From positions 186,001-250,000 of the forward strand of contig ONFF01000005.1 of NCBI GenBank assembly GCA_900317055.1: a stretch of 64,000 nucleotides of DNA, read 5' to 3'. Shown here piece after piece: positions 19,018 to 27,015 of this stretch. Positions within the stretch are counted from its first letter, which is position 1. The number at the start of each line of letters is the position of its first letter. The position numbers and the translations under genes are program-made. The DNA comes from an uncultured Bacteroidales bacterium (GTDB lineage: Bacteria; Bacteroidota; Bacteroidia; Bacteroidales; F082). The notes below the pieces were generated by a model. The model had not been told where the DNA came from. It did no database searches and saw only the letters and a program-made list of their open reading frames with translations.

Positions 19018-19863
19018 ATGAAAAGACTTTCCCTTATCGCATTCTTAGCCATGGCATTAATGGCTAAAGCCCAAACGATTACCATCGGTGAAGGCAATGG
19101 CATGTCTGACGCTGTGCCATACAACACGTTTTACAATTACTCGTTCACCGAGCAGATCTTCCCTGCAAGCGAAATCGAATATGCCGGAAACATCAAGGCC
19201 GTCAGTTTTCGCCTCGCTTACAGTTACAGCACCGAACACACCAGCGACATCGTTGTTTATCTGAAAAACGTATCGAGGAGCGTATTTGAAGACACTTCTG
19301 ATTATGAACCAGTTACCGAAGAAGACATTGTATTTTCAGGTCCATGGACCATCCCTGCCGATTATGATGGCTGGATCACCATCGAGTTCGACAGGCCATT
19401 TGCCTACAACGGCACCGACAACTTGCTGATTGCCGTAGATGAGAATTCTGAAGATTATGCCATCCGTTATTTCAGATACACGGATACACCCAACTCGGTC
19501 CTTAGCTATTGCAGCGACATTTGGAACCTGAATCCGTATGATCTTGGGTCTTTTGTCGGTCCAAAGGAGGTTAGCTACTTCCGTGCCAACACCAAGCTTG
19601 TCTTTGGCGGAAGTGTTGGTTTGGATGAGGACAGTGAAAAGGTGCTTTCGGTGTATCCCAACCCGAACCATGGCCGGGTCAACATCAACCTTCCTAAGGA
19701 AGACTGCCAAATTGCGGTATTCAACAGCTTGGGACGGCAAGTCTACAGTCAGCAAGCCAAGGGCTTGACCGTGCTCAACCTTGAAGGCTTGAACAGCGGC
19801 TTGTATTTTGTCACGGTGAAGTCGGAAAATACTGTTAGTACCTTGAAGTTTGTGAAGGAATAA
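19018..19863 (+). CDS. Secreted beta-rich protein with T9SS C-terminal sorting domain
   Basis: A 281-aa exported protein. The signal peptide is MKRLSLIAFLAMALMAKAQ. The body (residues about 20-200) is a beta-rich domain with SFRLAYSY, DIVVYLKNVS and WITIEFDRPFAYNGTDNLLIAVDENS. This is the pattern of a domain often found in Bacteroidota T9SS substrates near the passenger, and I do not assign a function. The last 75 residues (LSVYPNPNHGRVNINL to the end) form a T9SS type A sorting domain very similar to that of the second C25 peptidase. It probably travels through the same secretion system. Confidence 0.8.
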   Translation: MKRLSLIAFLAMALMAKAQTITIGEGNGMSDAVPYNTFYNYSFTEQIFPASEIEYAGNIKAVSFRLAYSYSTEHTSDIVVYLKNVSRSVFEDTSDYEPVTEEDIVFSGPWTIPADYDGWITIEFDRPFAYNGTDNLLIAVDENSEDYAIRYFRYTDTPNSVLSYCSDIWNLNPYDLGSFVGPKEVSYFRANTKLVFGGSVGLDEDSEKVLSVYPNPNHGRVNINLPKEDCQIAVFNSLGRQVYSQQAKGLTVLNLEGLNSGLYFVTVKSENTVSTLKFVKE

Positions 19864-19888
19864 GCGGCACTTTTGTTCAACATGTTGG

Positions 19889-19924
19889 AAGCGCCCTGGG
19901 ATTGGGTCTCAGGGCGCTTTTGTT
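19889..19924 (+). terminator. Intrinsic terminator after the 19.0-kb gene
   Basis: Arms AAGCGCCCT (19889-19897) and AGGGCGCTT (19911-19919) are followed by TTTTGTTG. Confidence 0.7.
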
Positions 19925-20358
19925 GTGTATCGTTACTACGTCAGCTCCTAACAAGCAGATAACACTTCCAAGTCCTATCCGATTTTTCAGCGTTATTTAT
20001 CAGAATGTCATCCGTTTATAAATCGAACGATATACGGACAACGAACAAACAACAAACGGACAAGGACTGGAGTCTTCCCCTATCTGGCAGGAAGTTGCTT
20101 CCTCCTTAACGACACAAGCCATGTTGAGAAAGCGCAAAATGGCGCAACGAATGGTTTTTGATCGATTTTGACGGATTTTGAAAAATATTGAAAGACCGTG
20201 GATAGAATCTTATTTTCTCCAGCATCGTCTGAGTTGTTCTCTAGGGCAATGATAAGCGGAAAATGCTTTCGAATTCAAATCGGGTTCTGATGGAGATCTC
20301 CTGTGATTGCGCCTAACATAATTGATGTTTGTTTTCAAATTTGATGCAAAGATACACC
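19925..20358. other. Gene-free spacer
   Basis: This stretch lies between the terminator and the 3' end of kptA. A 66-codon minus-strand ORF crosses it (20210-20410), but it runs into kptA, has no recognisable protein pattern and is rich in Arg/Ser/Cys. I see no tRNA, IS end or convincing repeat here. Confidence 0.6.
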
Positions 20359-20895
20359 TTATTGCGTAATAATTACCAAATACTTGGCAGGAACATATTC
20401 GGTAAGCCATACTTGATTTCTTGATAGATAAAAAACAAATCCGTCCTCATGCATCTGTTTAGCCTTGACAGAAAGAACGATAAAATCTTTTTCTCTTCTG
20501 GCACCGACCTTGGAAGCCGTTTCTATTGTATCAGAAAGATGAACGTGGTTCCTTGACATTTTGCAAATTCCTTTGTCCAAAATGGAAGGAAGATTCTCTT
20601 TTGGAGTACCATGATAAAGCACATCAGGAGGGACTGATTCTGCAAGTTCAACATCTACTTTGATGGAATGGCCTTGCCGAGCGCGGATGAATTTCATGTC
20701 CTCGGAAAACTCATACCTTTGCTTGTTGTTAGTGGCCACAATCTCGAGAAGTTCTTCCATCGTGAAGCCATGGTTAGCCACCAAATTGCTCACTTCGCGC
20801 CAACCATGTTCGTCGAAGTTATAAGACTTGTCGTGTCGGAGAAGGTAAGAGAGTTTCTTGCCTCGTTTGATTAAATGTGTGGTTTGACTTTCCAT
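20359..20895 (-). CDS. kptA: RNA 2'-phosphotransferase, KptA/Tpt1 family
   Basis: This enzyme removes a 2'-phosphate from RNA, transferring it to NAD+. In bacteria the physiological substrate is unsettled. The N-terminal winged-helix part reads KLSYLLRHDKSYNFDEHGWREV. The NAD-binding and catalytic blocks are IRARQGHS, LYHGT, MSRNHVHLS and VGARR, including the conserved Arg-His-Arg-Arg set. The length (178 aa) fits the family. A TACTTTTG promoter box lies 28 nt upstream. It is divergent from, and borders, the AT-rich gene cluster at 21 kb. Confidence 0.93.
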   Translation of the reverse strand: MESQTTHLIKRGKKLSYLLRHDKSYNFDEHGWREVSNLVANHGFTMEELLEIVATNNKQRYEFSEDMKFIRARQGHSIKVDVELAESVPPDVLYHGTPKENLPSILDKGICKMSRNHVHLSDTIETASKVGARREKDFIVLSVKAKQMHEDGFVFYLSRNQVWLTEYVPAKYLVIITQ

Positions 20896-20923
20896 TTACT
20901 GTTAACTTCAATTATTTCGGTTG

Positions 20924-20931
20924 CAAAAGTA
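20924..20931 (-). promoter_or_regulatory. Bacteroidota -7 box for kptA
   Basis: The minus strand reads TACTTTTG, 28 nt before the ATG at 20895. Confidence 0.5.
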
Positions 20932-21034
20932 TTGTTCTTTTATAGAAACACCTGCTTTTTTTATAACTTTATCTGTAGAACCTATTATTTTGACATTTTT
21001 TCATATCAAGCTCATAGTGTGGTAGAATAATGCT

Positions 21035-21042
21035 TATATTTG
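21035..21042 (+). promoter_or_regulatory. Bacteroidota -7 box at the head of the kinase/SEDS-PBP cluster
   Basis: TATATTTG matches TAnnTTTG, 24 nt before the ATG at 21067. No TTTG at the expected -33 distance is visible. No strong terminator was seen before 38.8 kb, so this may drive a long transcript. Confidence 0.45.
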
Positions 21043-21066
21043 CAGCATTAATTCAAAAAACTAACA

Positions 21067-21927
21067 ATGAAGAAATTGAATATGATAAGGAACATGAAAA
21101 CCGTAATGTTTGCAGCAACAATGTGTTTGTTTTCAACGATGCTGAATGCACAAGCTACTATTGCCGATATTAGAGAACAAATAGCGAAAGGCGAATGCGA
21201 AATAGCACAATCGTTGTATAATGTTTATAAGGCACAGGAGAAAAAGACTGACTATGAACTAGAAAGGCAGATTAATGACTGTCTAGCCTATAAGGGTACA
21301 GAAGGAAAATCAAATTGGAGAGAGGAGGAAGTAAGTAGTGAAATAGAGATTAAAACAATGTCAAAAAAGTATTATTTATCAAAACAGGGAGAACCTTCTG
21401 AAAAAGAATGGTACAATAAAATTGTTTCAGATGTTAAAAGAGATTATCCGAATAAAATGATAGGAATTAAAAAGGGTAATGGATCTATATGTTATGTAGG
21501 ACGATGGGCACAATATGAGGATGATTATAAAGAGTATATTTTTGATTATGAAATTAAAATACTTGAGCCCAATATTCGCTACTATTTGAATGAGGCTATT
21601 CGGAATGCAAAAGATGGCTCAAAAATAGCTCTTAATCAAGTAATTGCTTTTGGTACTAGTGATGAGAACTTGGAAAACCAAGTGATGGATATTCTTATGG
21701 ATGAAGGATTTAGAGTAGTAAGCAGTATATCTGATGCAGATTATTTTATTAATCTGAAAAAGGATGATAATTCTCTTCAAATTCGGATGGGTAATGCAGT
21801 TACTGGAGAATATGAAGGTGTATCGTCAGTCAAGTATGATGGTTTTATTGATGAGATAAAAATAGGGAAAGGAGGAGAGCGCATGATCCATAAAAAATGT
21901 ACAGTAGTAATTACTTATTCAAAATAA
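21067..21927 (+). CDS. Secreted 'IREQIAKGEC' module protein 1 (cluster gene 1)
   Basis: A 286-aa exported protein of unknown function. The hydrophobic stretch MKTVMFAATMCLFSTMLNAQ is a signal peptide after a short basic n-region. Immediately after it comes a helical module of about 45 residues (ATIADIREQIAKGECE, IAQSLYNVYKAQ, ELERQINDC). This module is shared almost word for word, also at DNA level, with the proteins at 33.1 and 35.1 kb. The helix-turn-helix spacing looks TPR-like. The C-terminal part (about 100-286) includes a segment like LPP20/FlgO lipoproteins in shape (IVSDVKRDYPNKMIGI, VMDILMDEGFRVVSSISDADYFI), only a weak match. It is 7 nt upstream of the kinase gene. Confidence 0.7.
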   Translation: MKKLNMIRNMKTVMFAATMCLFSTMLNAQATIADIREQIAKGECEIAQSLYNVYKAQEKKTDYELERQINDCLAYKGTEGKSNWREEEVSSEIEIKTMSKKYYLSKQGEPSEKEWYNKIVSDVKRDYPNKMIGIKKGNGSICYVGRWAQYEDDYKEYIFDYEIKILEPNIRYYLNEAIRNAKDGSKIALNQVIAFGTSDENLENQVMDILMDEGFRVVSSISDADYFINLKKDDNSLQIRMGNAVTGEYEGVSSVKYDGFIDEIKIGKGGERMIHKKCTVVITYSK

Positions 21928-21934
21928 TTTATTA

Positions 21935-23896
21935 ATGAGTTTCCTTAAAGAATACACTATATTAGGTGAACTTGGCAAAGGTGGGTTTGCCAAGGTTTAT
22001 AAAGTGCGCCACAACGAGTTGGGCTATATTCGTGCTATTCGCGTATTAAACGAGCCAATTGCTGACGAAAACAGTAAAACTTACCAGAAGTTCCTTCATG
22101 AATGCAAGGTTTTGCTTCGTTTAGGCAATGGCAACCACCGCAACATAGTACACATCTATCAGCCTCGTTTGCTGGAAAACCATGCATTGGTTGAAATGGA
22201 CTATGTGGATGGCCAAGATATTACACATTATTTGAAAGACAATGGTAATTATCTTCCAATTGAGGAGGTGATGCGCATGGTGGAAGAAATGAGTAATGCT
22301 TTGGCATATTGCCATGAGGACATCTATCAGTTCTGCATGGATCCCGATGAGGATGATTTGCAAAATGACCCAATAGATGGCAGCAAATGGCTAATTGATG
22401 CAAACACCAGAGCGAGGCTTGTTGAAAAATATAAGGTAATACACAACGACATCCATTCAGGTAACATTATGCGCCGTAAGGATGGCAGCTTTGTTCTGCT
22501 CGATTTTGGTCTTGCCATTGAAGGTGATGAGGTGGTGAAAAGCAGTTCTCGTCATGAGAATGGTGCTCCAGAGTACATGCCGCCTGAGAAATGGGATAAT
22601 GACACCATTCTTACAGAGCAATCAGATATATATAGTTTTGGTGTTGTCATGTATGAGTATTTGGCGGGAAGGGTTCCTTTTGTATGCGAAGGGAACTCGT
22701 TTAACGCAAGGAAAAAACTATACGAAAAAATCAAGAATAGCGCAAGTTTGCCTTCCATTGGCGACCTTCGTAAATCATTTTTTGAAGAGAAACACAAAGG
22801 CGAGACTTATAAGAAGGATTATCCTGAGTGGTTAGAATCAGCCATATTGAAATGTTTGGAGAAAGACCCTGACAAACGTTTCCGTAACGGTAAGGAATTA
22901 CATGATTATATCACAAAGCATATTCAGGACGAAACCATTACAAAAGAATCAATTCAGAGTCTTTCTGATGAGAATGCTACACTGAAGGAGGAAAAGCAGC
23001 AAGCCATTATGCAAGTCTCTGACCTTACCAAAAAGAATATGGATTTGGCTGCTCTTGCAAGTTCTATGCAATACGAGCTTGATAAAGCCAGAAAAGACCT
23101 TGAAAATGCAAATACCCAATCTGATGAAAAACTTGCTCGTGAATTAAAGTATTTACAAGAAAAAATCAAGCAGAAAGATACTGATATTACAAGCCTTCAG
23201 AGTGATGTGATGGAATTGGAGAGGCAACTCAAGGAATCAAAAAACAATTCAGAACTGCAAAAGCAAATAGAGCATTTACAAGACCAAACCGTTAACCTTG
23301 AAAAGCAACTCAAGCAAACACAGCAGGAAAAAAAGGCTTTTGAGGATGAGATTGCCAAATTGAAAGCCGAAGGTACAAAGAGCAAACCCTTACCCATAGT
23401 TCTTTGTGTATTGTTTGGCATTGTGGCTGCGGTTTTGGGGTTCCTTTATGCAAATAAAGGAGAAAACGCCATACCACCTGATTATAATTCAATTAAGACT
23501 GAGAATGCTGAGTTAAAGGAAACCAACGCAGGATTAGAGAATGAAATCACGAATTTAAATAATACAATTTCTGATTTAAGAAACGCTAAACCAGGACAAT
23601 CATCAAGAGAAAAAGAATTAGAAATGCAATTTGAGCAAGCTAATAATACTATTTCCAGTTTAGAGACACAAATTAATGAGTTAAATGCTGAAATAAATAA
23701 ATTGAAGAAATCGAATCAATCGCCTTCAGCAAGAGAAAAAGAACTTGAAAGGCAACTAAATCAAGCCAATTCAACCATAAAAACATTACGAAATGAAAAA
23801 GATAGAGTGGGGAAAGCTGCTCAGCAAGAAATACTGGAATGGGGGAGTAAGGTAAAGTCATTGGAGAAAAAGCTAAAAGAATGTGGCTGCAATTAG
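21935..23896 (+). CDS. Transmembrane Ser/Thr protein kinase with coiled coils and no PASTA domains (cluster gene 2)
   Basis: A Hanks-type kinase domain occupies residues about 7-320: glycine loop GELGKGGFAKVY, catalytic loop H170-N-D172-I-H-S-G-N177, D190-F-G192 and an APE-like GAPEYMPPEKW. Two positions are odd. The VAIK lysine is Arg36 (RAIRVL), and the catalytic-loop Lys is His174, giving an HxDxHxxN pattern closer to aminoglycoside kinases. An acidic insert precedes the catalytic loop. Residues about 330-480 form a long cytoplasmic coiled coil. A single membrane segment at about 486-508 (LPIVLCVLFGIVAAVLGFLYA) follows, then a periplasmic coiled coil to residue 653. It thus has a one-pass receptor layout like PknB, with a coiled coil in place of PASTA repeats. 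It is flanked by FHA and PP2C genes. Confidence 0.88.
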   Translation: MSFLKEYTILGELGKGGFAKVYKVRHNELGYIRAIRVLNEPIADENSKTYQKFLHECKVLLRLGNGNHRNIVHIYQPRLLENHALVEMDYVDGQDITHYLKDNGNYLPIEEVMRMVEEMSNALAYCHEDIYQFCMDPDEDDLQNDPIDGSKWLIDANTRARLVEKYKVIHNDIHSGNIMRRKDGSFVLLDFGLAIEGDEVVKSSSRHENGAPEYMPPEKWDNDTILTEQSDIYSFGVVMYEYLAGRVPFVCEGNSFNARKKLYEKIKNSASLPSIGDLRKSFFEEKHKGETYKKDYPEWLESAILKCLEKDPDKRFRNGKELHDYITKHIQDETITKESIQSLSDENATLKEEKQQAIMQVSDLTKKNMDLAALASSMQYELDKARKDLENANTQSDEKLARELKYLQEKIKQKDTDITSLQSDVMELERQLKESKNNSELQKQIEHLQDQTVNLEKQLKQTQQEKKAFEDEIAKLKAEGTKSKPLPIVLCVLFGIVAAVLGFLYANKGENAIPPDYNSIKTENAELKETNAGLENEITNLNNTISDLRNAKPGQSSREKELEMQFEQANNTISSLETQINELNAEINKLKKSNQSPSAREKELERQLNQANSTIKTLRNEKDRVGKAAQQEILEWGSKVKSLEKKLKECGCN

Positions 23897-23933
23897 AAAG
23901 ACTATATCTTATAACTAAAACATACGAAAATCA

Positions 23934-24854
23934 ATGAGTATTATTCATAAAATAATGAATTGGGTTGGAAATCTATTGTTAGGTGAATCACCCAAAAACA
24001 ATAATGCGAAAAAGACGGTTTCTTCTCAACAGGATTTGCCTTCGGAAAAACCTGAAGGGAATGTTGTTGGGGAGAAACCAAAAACGGAAGACAAGAAACC
24101 TGAAATTAACTCAGTTGAAATCAGAAAGAAAATCAAGAAATGCACGCTGTCAACACTTCATTCTCTCTATATGACAAATTCTGAGAATTGTAAGTCAAAG
24201 CAATTGATTGTTTGGATTGATACGGATAAAACAACTTTCAAATCGTATTCTGACTTTGGACTGGAGCTAGCGGATTATTGGGCAGTTGAAAGTGGTTATG
24301 TATTTGAAAAAGTAGAATTAAAGTGCGGGAAACCTGAAAACGAACAGGATGCCAAAAAAGTTGAGGTTGACATTGATGCCTTTTCGGTATATATACAAGA
24401 GGTGGAAGCAAATCCGGAGAGTGAAAACATCGTGAAAAAAGCCTGCATTTCCATTTTTGGAAACAAAGGTAGTCTATTGCAAGAACAGTATGAGTTGTCA
24501 AGTGAGGTTCTTGAAAAGGAACACAGAAAATACTACAACATAGGGCGTGGTGAGTTTCCAGACATGGAAGGTGGAAATTATCGGCAAAATCATATTGCCA
24601 TTGACAACAAGAACAACCTTGAAGCCAACAAATATGTAAGTCGCGCACATGCGCGTATCGGCTATTCAGAAAACATCGGTTTTTACTTACAAGTAGAGAT
24701 GGGTGGTAGCAGATTATCCGGAAATCGCACCAGAATATTCCGAGGTGAGGATAAAATAGAAGTGGAAAATGTGGAAGTCAAGGAGCCGTTGCACGATGGT
24801 GATTTGATTGAACTTGGCAAGGCTGTGGTACTAAAGTTTGTTGAAACAGAATAA
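23934..24854 (+). CDS. FHA-domain protein with N-terminal FhaA-like segment (cluster gene 3)
   Basis: A cytoplasmic phosphothreonine-binding adaptor, 306 aa. The C-terminal FHA domain (about 195-303) has the core residues: I203-G-R205, S236-R-A-H239, and GSRLSGNRTRI in place of the usual Gly-Asn strand. LHDGDLIELGKAVVLKF closes the fold. The middle segment (QLIVWIDTDKTTFKSY, FGLELADYWAVESGY) is similar in pattern to the FhaA N-terminal domain (DUF3662) of actinobacteria, which reads '...LSPEDYxxF...LADEL'; that match is inference. The first 14 residues, MSIIHKIMNWVGNLL, are an amphipathic helix, repeated at the start of the next gene (MSIIQRIMGIIKKVL). It is expected to read the phosphorylation state set by the neighbouring kinase and phosphatase. 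Confidence 0.85.
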   Translation: MSIIHKIMNWVGNLLLGESPKNNNAKKTVSSQQDLPSEKPEGNVVGEKPKTEDKKPEINSVEIRKKIKKCTLSTLHSLYMTNSENCKSKQLIVWIDTDKTTFKSYSDFGLELADYWAVESGYVFEKVELKCGKPENEQDAKKVEVDIDAFSVYIQEVEANPESENIVKKACISIFGNKGSLLQEQYELSSEVLEKEHRKYYNIGRGEFPDMEGGNYRQNHIAIDNKNNLEANKYVSRAHARIGYSENIGFYLQVEMGGSRLSGNRTRIFRGEDKIEVENVEVKEPLHDGDLIELGKAVVLKFVETE

Positions 24855-24869
24855 AAAGAATCTTAAACA

Positions 24870-25886
24870 ATGTCAATTATTCAAAGGATCATGGGTATTA
24901 TCAAAAAAGTATTGGAGAGCCTTCGTCCAGATTCTGGAAATGATGGTGAAAAAACAAATGGTAATAAAGGGAAAAGCAAAGTTACTAATAAAATACTCTA
25001 CAAAGAACTCATAGAACATTTTGTAACTGATATGGAGGAATTGTCAGTAGGTAGAACTATACTTTACCCAATGTCATTTAATATCCTACTGCATCCTGAC
25101 GATTATAGCCATGTGGGAGAATCGCTTCCTTTTATCTTACCTGAGGTGATTGCAGGATTCTATGCTGCCATCAAGACAAAAAGAGATAGTATACATAATT
25201 CACATGCCACTCCGCCTGCCACATACTGGTTTTTTCAGTTTGCATCAAGTAGTGTTAAGACAGAAGACAAGCAGGAATCACATATTATTCCAGGTGAGAT
25301 TGTCACATTTGGTAGTTTAACCACGTTTGACATCAATAAAATCCAAAAAGGTACTCGGGTTGATAACGTGTCGCTTTCAATGAAATGCCAAAACTCAGAT
25401 GTCATTCAAAACAACATCAATCCAGATGCTTTGCTGGGCATGGAAATCTTGACCAACAACGCATTTAAATTTAACTTTGACAAGAATATGAGTGAGAAAT
25501 TGAGCGATATTAAATCCTCAGAACGTGGCGGTAATAACGCTTTGGCCACATTAACTTATTCAGATGGGCCAGTCAATGTGCATTTGAAGATGTTGGATGA
25601 GTTGGTAATCTTGTCTGGTCCTAAAGAGAAACGAAACATGGAAAATATCTTAATCATCAATAGTGAAGCTGTTGATGTTGGCCATGTGCAAATTCGGTAT
25701 GTCAAAGAGACCAATAAATTCCAGTTGTGTGCCTATTCAAAGACGCGGCTTAATATGCGTGAGGTGCCAATCAGTGTGGGAGGAGCGCCTATTTGGAAGG
25801 ATATGGCATACAACTCAGACATTTTCCTCAATGATGAAGTGAATATTAAATTCAAGGCATCAGACAGCATTATTTCAAGATTGTAA
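24870..25886 (+). CDS. FhaA-like protein with degenerate FHA fold (cluster gene 4)
   Basis: A paralogue of cluster gene 3, 338 aa, sharing the amphipathic N-terminal helix MSIIQRIMGIIKKVL. Residues about 45-95 (YPMSFNILLHPDDYSHVGE, ILPEVIAGFYAAIKTK) match the shape of the DUF3662/FhaA N-terminal domain: basic-residue beta-strand, P-x-D-Y, then a helix. Residues about 250-335 look like a second FHA-type beta sandwich (ENILIINSEAVDVGHVQIRY, FLNDEVNIKFKAS). It lacks the GR and SxxH residues needed for phosphothreonine, so it may bind non-phosphorylated partners. It lies 15 nt after gene 3 and 11 nt before the phosphatase. Confidence 0.65.
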   Translation: MSIIQRIMGIIKKVLESLRPDSGNDGEKTNGNKGKSKVTNKILYKELIEHFVTDMEELSVGRTILYPMSFNILLHPDDYSHVGESLPFILPEVIAGFYAAIKTKRDSIHNSHATPPATYWFFQFASSSVKTEDKQESHIIPGEIVTFGSLTTFDINKIQKGTRVDNVSLSMKCQNSDVIQNNINPDALLGMEILTNNAFKFNFDKNMSEKLSDIKSSERGGNNALATLTYSDGPVNVHLKMLDELVILSGPKEKRNMENILIINSEAVDVGHVQIRYVKETNKFQLCAYSKTRLNMREVPISVGGAPIWKDMAYNSDIFLNDEVNIKFKASDSIISRL

Positions 25887-25897
25887 AAAAACAGGCC

Positions 25898-26998
25898 ATG
25901 AAACACAAAACAAGCATATCGATTATCGGTAAAACCGACATGGGGCGAGTAAGGACTAACAACGAGGATGCCTTTGTTGCCCAAAAATTATGGGATGAGA
26001 ATACATACCTTGCTATTGCAATCGATGGCGTTGGTGGCTATGAAGGTGGAGAAATCGCAGCTGACATAGCAAGGAGAACTATACCTGAGTTTTTATTAGC
26101 GTCTTCCAATGGGGAACGTGTTGAACTCCTGAAACAAGCGGTGACAGCAGCTAACAACGCCATCTTTGATGCCAGGGAAGCCGACCCTGAACATGGCCAA
26201 ATGAGTTGTGTGTTGACCGCAGCCATCATTGATATTGCTCAACGAGAAATCAGCATGGCTCATGTGGGGGATTCTCGCCTTTACAGTTTTCATCATGGAG
26301 AACTAAAGAAATTGTCCCATGACCATTCTTTGATTGGGTATCGCGAGGAAATTGGCGATTTGACAGAGGAAGAGGCCATGCACCATCCACAACGAAATGT
26401 GATAGGCCGCGATGTGGGTTCCCAAAAACACAAAGCCAATGATGATGATTTCATTGAAGCACAGGTTTTCCCATTGATGCCTAATACAACGCTTTTGTTC
26501 TGCTCAGACGGCCTTACAGATATGATCACCTCTGCAATTATTACTTCTGTTCTGAACCAAGAAATGAAATTAGAAGAAAAAGCGGAAGCTTTGATTAAAG
26601 CCGCTCTTGATGCTGGTGGAAAAGATAATGTCACTGTCGTGCTGTTTGAATATAAGAGCAATGAGCCTGATACTAAATCAGAAGAAAAAGTTAAGGATGA
26701 AAAACCGATGAATACTGTCAAGGAAAAACAAATTGTGGAAGATCAATCATCACAAAAGCTAACAAAGAGAACTTGGCTGAAGACATTGCTATTAGTTATT
26801 GTTGGTTTGTTGGTGGGTTTTGGAATTGCGTATTATTGGCAAAATGGTATAGTTGAAAAAAGCAAAGCAGAATTTGAAGTAAAAGAAAAGGGATACAAAG
26901 GAACTATTTCTTCCTTAAAAAGCCAAATAAATCAACCTCAGAATCAAAATCCGATATCACTTGATAGTATTGAAATAGAGAAAGAAGATACTTATTAA
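25898..26998 (+). CDS. Membrane-anchored PP2C-family Ser/Thr phosphatase (cluster gene 5)
   Basis: This is the metal-dependent phosphatase expected to oppose the cluster kinase. The catalytic domain (about 6-255) has the PP2C metal motifs: N21-N-E23-D24, I42-D43-G44-V-G-G, VGDSRLY, the aspartate D204 in FCSDGLTD, and GGKDNVTVVLF at the end. A cytoplasmic linker rich in Lys/Glu is followed by one membrane segment at about 293-313 (LLLVIVGLLVGFGIAYYW). A short, coiled-coil-prone periplasmic tail of about 50 residues ends the protein. PstP of mycobacteria has the same order: catalytic domain, linker, one TM, small outer domain. Confidence 0.92.
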   Translation: MKHKTSISIIGKTDMGRVRTNNEDAFVAQKLWDENTYLAIAIDGVGGYEGGEIAADIARRTIPEFLLASSNGERVELLKQAVTAANNAIFDAREADPEHGQMSCVLTAAIIDIAQREISMAHVGDSRLYSFHHGELKKLSHDHSLIGYREEIGDLTEEEAMHHPQRNVIGRDVGSQKHKANDDDFIEAQVFPLMPNTTLLFCSDGLTDMITSAIITSVLNQEMKLEEKAEALIKAALDAGGKDNVTVVLFEYKSNEPDTKSEEKVKDEKPMNTVKEKQIVEDQSSQKLTKRTWLKTLLLVIVGLLVGFGIAYYWQNGIVEKSKAEFEVKEKGYKGTISSLKSQINQPQNQNPISLDSIEIEKEDTY

Positions 26999-27015
26999 GT
27001 TATTAAATTTGCTAT

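Noticed and set aside
19925-20358. tRNA or small RNA gene in the spacer
   Set aside because: No cloverleaf or conserved RNA motif could be recognised by eye.
20210-20410. 66-codon ORF on the minus strand
   Set aside because: It overlaps the 3' end of kptA in another frame, has no recognisable pattern or signal and an unlikely composition.
21935-26998. Kinase/FHA/PP2C set as the regulator of a type VI secretion system
   Set aside because: No T6SS structural gene is in the window, and the neighbours are wall-synthesis genes.
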